Shown: in pieces, positions 17,282 to 24,286 of the stretch
Position numbering within the stretch: position 1 is the first letter of the stretch
Layout: each line of letters opens with the position of its first letter
DNA from: Chara braunii
Lineage: Eukaryota; Streptophyta; Charophyceae; Charales; Characeae
DNA length: 24,286 nt
Reading direction: 5' to 3'
Assembly (NCBI GenBank): GCA_003427395.1
Contig: BFEA01000379.1
Coordinates: forward strand, 652,628 to 676,913
The notes under the pieces: model-generated
What the model was told of the DNA's origin: nothing
What the model saw: the letters and a program-made list of their open reading frames with translations, nothing else
Database searches by the model: none
Program-made: the position numbers and the translations under genes

Positions 17282-17730
17282 GGGGTCTGATCCCACCACT
17301 ACACTACGCAAGTAGTGACGAAAAAGCACTACAATAGAGTCAGCGTAGGCTACGGGCCCGGCTACAGAAAGCGGATCCGACGACACCGACTTCCTCGGTG
17401 GTTTTCCTGGACCTGCGGTGACTTTCCATGGGCTTCGACCAATCCTGATGCTGCAAATGGAGAAACGAGAAAGAAAAAAAAGAAAAAAAAAATGTTCCCT
17501 CTTTTTCGCGACCTTTGTGCCAAACCGTCTACACAAAAATTGTAGTAACTTTGCTCGAGCCCTTCGTGGGCGTGCTGCCACGACACTCCGACACAAAATA
17601 GCCGCAAAATATTTCGGCGAACTTCACAACCGTAGTGTAGTGGTGGGATCCAGAAACTACAGTGTAACACGCTGTGGGATCCCAAAACTACAGTGTAACT
17701 GGGCTGTAGTGTAGTGGTGGGATCAGCCCC
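17282..17730. mobile_element. 449-bp TIR element inserted in unit copy 1
   Basis: Ends are GGGGTCTGATCCCACCACTA on the left and TAGTGGTGGGATCAGCCCC on the right, inverted apart from one base. The right subterminal region repeats GTAGTGTAGTGGTGGGATC (near 17633 and 17706) and ACTACAGTGTAAC. Copy 2 has the uninterrupted empty site CTAATTGTACAATC (18628-18641), so boundaries are exact and only TT is duplicated. No transposase, so non-autonomous; the 2-bp TT duplication does not fit a superfamily I can name. Confidence 0.8.
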
Positions 17731-17962
17731 TTGTACAATCATGGAGATGGAAGTGTATCTTCACAGAGAAGATGGAACTATACATACGACATTTTTTTCT
17801 GTTGCTTTCACATGTGACGAGTGCTGTAGAGGGAGCCGCTCAAGAAAGAAAGAAAGCAGGGACGCTGGCCCGCACAGCACAGAATGCTCTGCTTCTTTTT
17901 GCGTTTTCCTGAGGGCATTCTCAGCGTGTACTCACACCACTGGTAGCAGCAGTATCTCAAAT

Positions 17963-18330
17963 TCCCGTCCCGGCCGCCCGGCCGCCTGGCCTCTCTGTGG
18001 GCTTGCAAGTACCTGGGGACTCGGTAGGTCTCCATAGTAGGAGGGCAGTGTAAGGGACTTGGGTTTGGAGGGGTGCCACGGAAGATAAGGAGCCTGGCTC
18101 CCCTACCCCGTGGTAGGGGTGGGCCGTTATGTTGGACTGGTATTCAAGGTTGCTGTCTGAACATCAGGGGCTGGTCCCCTTGGGGTGTAGTCCCATCCTG
18201 TAAGCGAAACTGGGTAATGCTCCCAGCCTTCCGGGTAGACTGTGAGGACCCGGCCTCATCTGATTGCATATTGGTAATATAAGCCTTGGGCACTGGGCCC
18301 ATGTTTGAAAAAAAAAAAAAAAAAAAAAAA
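17963..18330 (+). mobile_element. 368-bp poly(A) retroposon (SINE or LINE 3' fragment)
   Basis: Flanked by AGTATCTCAAAT at 17951-17962 and 18331-18342, while copy 2 has one such block (18850-18861, one G/A difference): a filled/empty pair with an 11-12-bp target duplication. It ends in ~23 A. The body is GC-rich and structured, with CCCCTACC/GGTAGGGG (18100-18119) as a perfect hairpin. Bases 18199-18278 match the 3' end of the LINE at 19655-19741 (AAGCGAAACTGG, TGTGAGG-CCC-GGCCTC, TATTGGTAA). The 5' two thirds have no match in the LINE fragment here. I could not find convincing Pol III A and B boxes, so a truncated LINE of the same clade is the alternative to a SINE. Confidence 0.8.
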
Positions 18331-18575
18331 AGTATCTCAAATGTATCTGACCGCATTCACGGCCATACCTGTGTGGCCGAGATTCCGTCTAAAAATACAT
18401 TAAAATGACCTAGTGTGAGTATGCCCCCAGATTCGCCCGTGAGGGCGGACCCCGTTTCCAGCAGGTGCCGCTGCCCACCAATAGATGGAGCAGCCCGACT
18501 GACGGTTCTCTTACCACCGCCAGGATAGAGGGATATCGCAAGGGCTATTCTCGGAAAANTTTTTTTTTTTTTTGG

Positions 18576-19227
18576 CTTTGTAGTTGTAGTTGTACGACGG
18601 AGACTGTAGCGTATCTTCTTTCTCCCTAATTGTACAATCATGGAGACGGAAGTGTATCTTCACAGAGAAGATGGAACTATACATACGACATTCTTTTCTG
18701 TTGCTTTCACATGTGACGAGTGCTGTAGAGGGAGCGGCTCAAGAAAGAAAGAAAGCAGGGACGCTGGCCCGCACAGGACAGAATGCTCTGCTTCTTTTTG
18801 CGTTTTCCTGAGGGCATTCTCAGCGTCTACTCACACCACTGGTAGCAGCGGTATCTCAAATGTATCTGACCGCATTCACGGCCATACCTGTGTGGCCGAG
18901 ATTCCGTCTAAAAATACATTAAAATGACGTAGTGTGAGTGAGGGCGAGATCCCACTGGCAAAGACGATTGTAGTAAGTGTCTGAATGTGGACGTGATTGT
19001 GCACAAATTTGTGATTGATGTACTTTTCTGCATCCCTGTGTGGAACACGTCCAGATTCAGACTCTTATTCCAATCCTCCTTGCCAGTGGGATCTGGCCCT
19101 GAGTATGCCCCCAGATTCGCCCGTGAGGGCGGACCCCGTTTCCAGCAGGTGCCGCTGCCCACCAATAGATGGAGCAGCCCGACAGATAAGCCCGTAATTC
19201 TGACGGTTCTCTTACCACCGCCAGGAT
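18576..19227. repeat. Duplicated unit, copy 2 (with one insertion)
   Basis: Tandem partner of 17232-18526. It preserves the empty sites for both copy-1 insertions and itself carries the 157-bp element at 18943-19099. About 40 bases with a T run and an N (18559) separate the copies. Confidence 0.85.
18943..19099. mobile_element. 157-bp MITE inserted in unit copy 2
   Basis: Arms of ~53 bases (18943-18995, 19046-19099) are inverted repeats sharing AGATCCCACTGGCAA exactly and most of the rest. TGAG lies on both sides (18939-18942, 19100-19103); copy 1 has the uninterrupted site GTGTGAGTATGCCC (18414-18427). An extra TGAG at 18935-18938 blurs the duplication length (4 bp most likely). Non-coding. 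Confidence 0.8.
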
Positions 19228-19580
19228 GAAGAAGCCTGGAAAAAAGAAAAACAGCCGCCCAAAAAAAAAATTTGCAGTTTAGGGGTGGCTCTGTTTTACA
19301 GGTGAAGTTGGTCAGAGCTAAGCACCAGATCCCCATTTCCCCACGAGGGGGCGGCCTTCTCCTATTAGAGATAGCAAAGCAGTGTGTGCCTAAAACCAGC
19401 AGTGCATGCCAGCTATCAGCAGCGGGCCCCTTTCGGACGCCGCCCACCGCAGATTCATTCATTTTATCTACGGCGCTCTGCCTCCTAAAATTTTGGAGAG
19501 GCTCAAAACAGGTTCTACGCATACTTTGTGGTGTTAGGGCAGCAGTGTGAGTATGCCCTGAGAAAGAAGTGGCTCCTAAA
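19228..19580. other. Non-coding stretch between duplicated unit and LINE
   Basis: No recognisable gene. AGTGTGAGTATGCCC near 19545 repeats the MITE target block of the duplicated unit, suggesting a further small relic of it. Confidence 0.45.
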
Positions 19581-21927
19581 TTTTTTATTTATTTATTTAT
19601 TTTATTATTATTATTATTATTATTTATTTATTTTTTTGGAAAGCTTGACAATTCGTTACCAATAATAATCATGGGGCGAGGCCGGGGACCTCACAATTCA
19701 ACCCGGAGTTATCCTCGCAGCCTTAGCCAGTTTCGCTTATAGTCCAGAGATACCTCCATCTTCTTCAGAAAGCTAGATAACTCTTCCTGCTGGAAACCGG
19801 GTCCAGCCTCCCATACTACTTCAAAATACTCTCCAAAAAATTGTAATCCTTGAAGCACAGTTAAAAAAGGAGATCTCCTCCTAGAGGTCATTCCAATGTA
19901 TTCCTGTTCTATCCCTTGCCCTCAGCTGCAAAGATCCATCTTGCAATCGATAGTTTTCCGTCCAGCGAAGCCGAGGCCATTCTTTCTCCTATTGTCCAGA
20001 CCTTTTTAAACCAATGTAGTCCTTTTCCTGATCTCGCCCTCTATCTTCTCCAGTCTGTGAGAATGGCCAGCTTGATGGCTGCCTTGACTTGGCTGATCTG
20101 TTGGCCTGTCTGAATGGTTTCTTTTCTGAAGACTTTCGCATTCCTTGCGTTCCAGATGACCTCCAGTAGGATTCCTTTGCAGACCACCGCAGCGTAGCTC
20201 CATCTGTCTTTCAGGCTTGCCTGGCCATTTGGTAGGCTGTATAGGATCCACTGTCAGTGATCCGACCAATCCCAGTCTTTGGCAGTCATGTCGGACCATT
20301 GTGATTGCCACCATTGCCAGAGTTCATCGGAATATGGGCACAGGAGCCATAGATGCTCAGTGGATTCCCAGCCCCAATTGCACCTGGAACAAGTTAGTTC
20401 CAAGTTCATTCCTCTCTGTTGCAACCATTGCGCAGAGGCTGTTACTGACAGAGACTGCATCCATAGGAGACTTGCTTGCTTTTGCGAGGGTATTGTTTTC
20501 AGCAATCTCCACACTGTCAGACTCATGAAGTCCAGAGGTGGGGTAGCGTCCACTAGTGTTTTGAATCTATGTTCTGCTACCACTATGGGGCTCTTAGTAA
20601 CTCTACTGCGAGCTACTGCTGTTCCCATCTTCGACTTATATTTAACTAAGGGGGTAGCCTTCCCGTCAACCCTCCACCCATAGAGCAGGGGGTCTACCTT
20701 AAAGCTATTTGCATTCCCCAGAGGCATCAGGCTTTTTCTCCTGTCTTTTCCATTCGCATCAGCAACCCTTGCTTCCTGCAGCCCCACCGATGAGGAGATG
20801 ATTGTGTCCTTTTCCCAGATTAGCTCTGATGCTGCTCCTCTGCTCTTTCCTACCCGCCATTGTTCCACTTTAAGACCCCTTTGGAGATCTGGACCCAGGA
20901 TCTTTAAAACTCTGTCCTCTTCGTCGGCTGAGAACAGCCATGTGTCCATAGGCTGTTCTGTATCATCTCGCAACAGTTGCCGCCAGTGGTGGGGCAGGCC
21001 TGCAAGTAGGCTTGCATAATTACTTTCCACTGCATGTAACCGTGGAAGTAGTTGACGCATTTCCTCTGCATTCTTCCAGTCCTGCCTGTCTTTATCCCAT
21101 ATGTGTTCCACCAGGAGCACTCCCTTTTCCATCCATGACTTGGCAAAATTACCTCTTGCTTCCCTGGTTTCGAAGGGTCGTCCTGAGTCCCGCTTGATAA
21201 GTTGGTTGTCAAACAGTACTTGAGCAGCAACTTCTTGCTTTGTCTGTGGGTGTCTTATTAGTCCAGGCTTCAGTACATTCCAAGCATGTAGCAGACCCCT
21301 CCAAACCGGGGATTTGATCCTCCGCTTTGCAATGTCCGTTTGAAGCAGAGTAATCCATATGTTCTTGTCATTGCCTATTCCCAGGTCTGCAGCGAGTATG
21401 TACTCTGCCATTTTGACCCAAAGCTTATCCAGGTGGCCCATCAATGCTTGGACTGTCCATTTCGCCAGCAAAGCAAGGTTTTGGTGGCGGGGGTCCAGCA
21501 AGCCTAGGCCCCCCTTTTCGCGCGATTGAGTTACTGTTTCCCATGCGACTTTGGTGAAGAAGCCCTGGTCTTCTGAAGCGTCCGGCTTCCAAAGGTAACG
21601 AGCAGCCACCCTCTTTATTTGCATGTATGCCTCGTCGCCTAACAAGTGAATATCCAATGGGGACCATAAAACTGAAAAGGCCGCCGAGGTGAGAACCAAG
21701 GCCCGGCCAAATAGAGACAGTTTATGGTTTCTAATCCAGTTGGCCACTCGTGCTGACATTTTCTCCACCAACAATTTATCCTGGACTGCTGCACAGTTCG
21801 ACAAAGAGACTTGGACTCCTAGAAATCGCTCAGCATTTTCCACCGGGACTTGACGGAGTCCCCAATTAACACAGAGCTCGTATGAAGGGGGTAATAAATT
21901 TATTTTTGTCTCCGAGGAATTGAACCC
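19581..21927 (-). mobile_element. 5'-truncated L1-type LINE
   Basis: Read on the minus strand it contains the C-terminal part of ORF2, a 3' UTR of ~400 bases and an A-rich tail made of AAT/AAAT repeats (19581-19637 on the plus strand is T-rich ATT/ATTT). Endonuclease and most of RT are absent. The left boundary of homology is at a lysine-coding A-rich stretch near 21927, typical 5' truncation. No matching target duplication was found beyond the tail. Confidence 0.85.
20041..21924 (-). pseudogene. LINE ORF2 C-terminal region with zf-RVT finger
   Basis: Open frame from ~21924 (no true start; truncated) through 21843 to TGA 20254-20256, then open again in the same frame for 70 codons to TAG 20041-20043. 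It starts after the RT catalytic core, in the segment FLGVQVSLSN followed by KMSARVANWIRNHKLSLFGR, the thumb/linker region common to plant LINEs. KGGLGLLDPRHQNLALLAKW is the usual motif after it. Near the end CSRCNWGWESTEHLWLLC is the zf-RVT zinc finger (CX2CX8HX4C). Beyond the stop, VIWNARNAKVF is the typical LINE C-terminal motif, so the TGA is a nonsense change in a longer protein. Without endonuclease and RT cores it is inactive. Confidence 0.88.
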
Positions 21928-21971
21928 TTTTTTGTTTTTCTTTTTTTTCTTTTCGGGAAGGAATTCAACCC
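21916..21971. repeat. Near-direct repeat around a T-rich tract
   Basis: GGAATTGAACCC (21916-21927) and GGAATTCAACCC (21960-21971), one mismatch, flank a T-rich run. A second T-rich run follows. Either a local duplication or an old retroposon scar at the LINE's truncated end. Confidence 0.5.
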
Positions 21972-22002
21972 TCTCTTTGTTTTTTTTTTCTCTTTTTTTT
22001 TC

Positions 22003-22380
22003 AAATGAAACTTCGCATGCTGGAAACCCACTTAACTAGGTGATAAGAGCAGCCCAGTTAAGTGGGGCCCAGCGTTGAAGGCTCCGTCTATTGGTGGGGA
22101 GCTGCACCTGGTCTGGAAAGCGGGTCCAGCTTCCCTATACAATGATCATATCGTATCAGCTGGAAATCAGGTCCAGCGTCCCTGTACATGATATGTGGAG
22201 ATGACCTACTGCAAGGATGTCATACCATGCATCCAATACATTGTGAATGTGTCATATGAGAGTACTGTAGCATTGATGCAATGAAGAACGGGGGGCAGCA
22301 TTCATTGCCCTCTTACGAGGGGATTAACTGCCCCCATATATCCTGATGTGGATTCTCCTCCGTATCTGTACGATTGACCT
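22003..22380. other. Non-coding stretch with hairpin and unit relic
   Basis: CCCACTTAACT (22027-22037) and AGTTAAGTGGG (22056-22066) form a perfect 11-bp stem. Bases ~22081-22125 are the reverse complement of part of the duplicated unit (18455-18500). TGGAAA-C-GGTCCAGC-TCCCT-TACA occurs twice, near 22113 and 22161. No gene. Confidence 0.55.
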
Positions 22381-22437
22381 GCTGGAGACAGGATTTTTTT
22401 TATTTTTTTTTTTATTTTTTTTTGGCTGGAGACAGGA
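22381..22437 (-). mobile_element. Poly(A) scar flanked by 13-bp direct repeats
   Basis: GCTGGAGACAGGA at 22381-22393 and 22425-22437 encloses 31 bases that are almost pure T with two A. Reads on the minus strand as a bare A tail between target duplications, the limit case of 5' truncation. Polymerase slippage with duplication is the alternative. Confidence 0.6.
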
Positions 22438-22663
22438 ATCAAGCATGCCCCCCTCCACATGTTGATTCGCTTCATGTCTTACATCCCGACTGTTGCTCCT
22501 CCACAGTCCACATCGGAACCAAACTGTAGCACAGTATTGTATCCAAGCTGTAACCCAACCCACCCGGTATCCTGATGACAGAAAATGTAAGGACATAGAG
22601 TCTGATGTACCCATCAGACTGCGAGATGTTCCAGTATGAAGTCGGCCTCAGTGACATTATAGT
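22438..22663. other. Non-coding stretch, nothing recognised
   Basis: No open frame with a recognisable domain, no repeat seen. Confidence 0.4.
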
Positions 22664-23113
22664 GATCAGTATGTGAAATCAGGCGCAACCATGTGTCAAT
22701 CAAACAATCGTTCCATCCCACAAAGTAATCAACCAGGGGTATTAAATCATTCGATCGCTATGACGTGGCGATCAGTATATGCACATTCACCCTAAAAAAA
22801 AATATCAGTGTGACGTATCGATCTATCGATCGATCGTACCGTATGATTTGCAGTCCATGGGTCAATAAAGCAAACGATCCATCCCACAAAGTAACCAAAC
22901 AGGGTATTACATCATTCGATCACTGTGACGTGGTTGGTGATCAGTACGTGAAATCGGCCGCAGCCATGTGTCAATCAAGCAATCGATCCATCCCACAAAG
23001 TAATCAACCCGGGTATTGCATCGTTCGATCGCTGTGACGTGGAGATCAGTATCTGCACATTTCCACCCTGAAAAATCTACTAGTGTGACATATCAATCGT
23101 ACTGTATGATTTG
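22664..23113. repeat. Imperfect tandem repeat block
   Basis: A long unit starting GATCAGTA-GTGAAATC occurs at 22664 and 22939 (275 apart); its conserved core CCATCCCACAAAGTAA occurs three times (22713, 22879, 22988). Later blocks TTCGATCGCT-TGACGTGG, GCACATT-CACCCT and GTACTGTATGATTTG also recur. Spacing is uneven, so it is a decayed satellite-like or nested duplication, not CRISPR. Confidence 0.75.
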
Positions 23114-23138
23114 TACTTCATTCCGATAATGCGACAAT

Positions 23139-23170
23139 CGAAAGAGACACATGTCGAAAGAGACACATGT
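23139..23170. repeat. 16-bp tandem duplication
   Basis: CGAAAGAGACACATGT appears twice head to tail. Confidence 0.85.
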
Positions 23171-23189
23171 TGCTCACTTAGTCAATCTT

Positions 23190-23305
23190 ACTAACCTACC
23201 CCCCAATCCCAAGTTGCACTAACCCCGATTTCACGACGTGATTTCCTACTAACCTACCTCCCAATCCCAAGTTGCACTGACCCCGATTTCACGACGTGAT
23301 TTCCT
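23190..23305. repeat. 58-bp tandem duplication
   Basis: Two adjacent copies (23190-23247, 23248-23305) with about two differences. Each contains TCACGACGTGA, an 11-base inverted repeat with a bHLH/bZIP-like ACGTG core. Confidence 0.9.
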
Positions 23306-23592
23306 TTGCCAAGGGATTTTCCAGTCCCATCTGCTCCCACACTGACCCCTTCTCGTCAATCGACGAGCCTCCTCCCATCTCTCTCCATGATAATGTTCCC
23401 TGAAGCCACGTGTCCCTTCCCTGCCCATAATTATCCATGTGAAGGCACGATGCATTGCCGTCGATACCTTACCTTTACTATAATGGATATATATCCTGCA
23501 AAAAGCGATGCTGGCCCACATCGAATCTTTTGCAGCTTACCAGGCAGTTCCCTTTGCCGAGCCGAAGCGATTATCTGGCCCTGTTTTGGGTA
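23306..23592. other. Non-coding stretch, nothing recognised
   Basis: Short frames on both strands without domains. Confidence 0.4.
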
Positions 23593-24037
23593 TTAATCGC
23601 TGTCGTCATCGAACAGATCAGCAGAGCGGCCATCTCCATCATCCACCTGGCCGCGGTGAGTAGCGACTTTTCCTACCAAGTTGTCCCTAGCATGCTTCTC
23701 TCTCCCCCTGTCATGTTGATTGTATTCTTGATTGTGATGATCTTGATTCCAATCTTCAGGCGCTGCGCGGTGAGGGCAGTCCAGTGCATCCATTAACCCC
23801 AACTCCACCTCCCACTCACCTGCCTCATCAAGGACATAATATCCCCTCTTGCCTGATCTCCAATTATAGTACCCTGATGAGGATGAGAGTCTCCATCACC
23901 GTCGGCACTCTTAGCCTCGTCCTCATAAAAGGGCGCCATCAGGTTAATCCACCACCCGCCAGCGCCACCCTTGACCCTTATGCTCATCCCTATCTCTCAC
24001 AGCATCTTCACGGCTCGTCTCACTTTCGGTTTCCAAA

Positions 24038-24081
<44 letters not shown>

Positions 24082-24286
24082 CAAATTTGTAAGGGAACCC
24101 AAAACACCCACACTCATTTCATTTTAGTTTTTGTAAATCCCTTTTTTTTTTTTTTTTTTTTTTTTTTGGTTTCCAAATCCTGACAGACTGCGCAGATGTT
24201 TGCATAATAGTTGACCACGTCTTCTTCATCTTGCCCATCTTCAGCATCACCTGCAGGCCAGCCATCGTCTTCACTGTCGAAAAAAA
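23593..24286 (-). pseudogene. Possible broken acidic protein-coding region, unrecognised
   Basis: Three minus-strand pieces share an acidic, Asp/Glu/Gln/His-rich character. At the window edge (24286-24169) the frame reads FDSEDDGWPAGDAEDG, then DEEDVVNYYANICAVCQDLET. It is cut by a poly(A) insertion whose 12-bp duplication lies inside this frame; beyond it the same frame continues ~30 codons to a stop. Another frame is open 23895-23593 (100 codons, ends DLFDDDSD). The frame changes could mark introns (GTGAGT follows CAG near 23824 on the minus strand) or decay. I recognise no family. Confidence 0.3.
24028..24179 (-). mobile_element. Poly(A) retroposon with 12-bp target duplications
   Basis: GGTTTCCAAATC (24028-24039, 24168-24179) flanks 42 T, a 60-base body and 26 T. 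On the minus strand: 26 A, body, 42 A tail. It interrupts the acidic frame. A leading and a trailing A run suggests either two nested events or an RNA with internal poly(A). Confidence 0.65.

Larger units (their letters stand above)
17232..18526. repeat. Duplicated unit, copy 1 (with two insertions)
   Basis: After removing 17282-17730 and 17963-18330, this copy aligns almost base for base with 18576-19227. Shared landmarks: GACGGAGACTGTAGCG, TACAATCATGGAGA, CACATGTGACGAGTGCTG, the GTATCTCAAATGTATCTG block, and the end TTCTCTTACCACCGCCAGG. It lacks a 17-base piece present in copy 2 near 19185-19200. I do not recognise the unit as a gene; its open frames are short and contradictory. Confidence 0.85.

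Noticed and set aside
22664-23113. CRISPR-like array
   Set aside because: Eukaryotic repeat context; repeats are long and imperfect, spacing is uneven (166 and 109) and the intervals are themselves repeated.
23455-23796. Plus-strand frame with a hydrophobic, membrane-like C-terminal half
   Set aside because: The hydrophobicity is the antisense image of the Asp/His/Gln-rich minus-strand frame 23895-23593; neither is proven, and the minus-strand one connects better to its flank.

Overview
The window is eukaryotic nuclear DNA made almost entirely of transposable elements and their debris. I see no conserved single-copy host gene, rRNA, tRNA or CRISPR array. A plant-lineage (streptophyte) source is suggested by the 12-base primer-binding site of the LTR element, which matches the plant initiator-Met tRNA 3' end (TGGTATCAGAGC), by a chromovirus-type Ty3/gypsy element and by an L1-type LINE with a zf-RVT C-terminus. 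A charophyte alga such as Chara is my guess; it rests on general resemblance, not proof. Many long A/T runs, N positions, a 295-N gap and an untrimmed Nextera mate-pair junction adapter (1611-1648) mark this as a draft short-read scaffold.

Layout. 1-1610: AG microsatellite, non-coding DNA with three perfect hairpins (830-882, 1014-1045) and a solo inverted-repeat arm (1081-1118). 1611-1648: adapter, so the join across it may be false. 1649-3793: non-coding, GC-rich then AT-rich. 3794-4355: two MITE-like inverted-repeat elements. 4463-4738: CTT microsatellite. 5138-14354: one Ty3/gypsy LTR retrotransposon on the minus strand (5' LTR at 13167-14354, PBS, 1.5-kb leader, gag, a -1 frameshift signal, protease, RT, RNase H, integrase with GPY/F and a chromodomain-like tail, polypurine tract, 3' LTR at 5138-6356), flanked by GAAC/GAAC. 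Its ORFs carry four in-frame stops and two catalytic Asp-to-Asn changes, although the LTRs are nearly identical.

14359-17232: nested palindromic elements, homopolymers and a cluster of three ~100-bp MITEs of one family. 17232-19227: a tandemly duplicated unit in which each copy holds different insertions (a 449-bp TIR element and a 368-bp poly(A) retroposon in copy 1, a 157-bp MITE in copy 2). Each insertion can therefore be read against an empty site in the other copy. 19581-21927: a 5'-truncated LINE on the minus strand, with the RT C-terminal region and zf-RVT finger and one in-frame stop. The last ~80 bp of the LINE and of the 368-bp retroposon are alike, suggesting a SINE/LINE tail-sharing pair. 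22003-23305: hairpin and tandem repeats. 23593-24286: a broken acidic reading frame on the minus strand, interrupted by a poly(A) insertion with 12-bp target duplications.

The most informative features are the reciprocal filled/empty insertion sites at 17232-19227, the poly(T) tracts bounded by 12-14-bp direct repeats, and the LTR element that looks young by its LTRs but has a dead pol.
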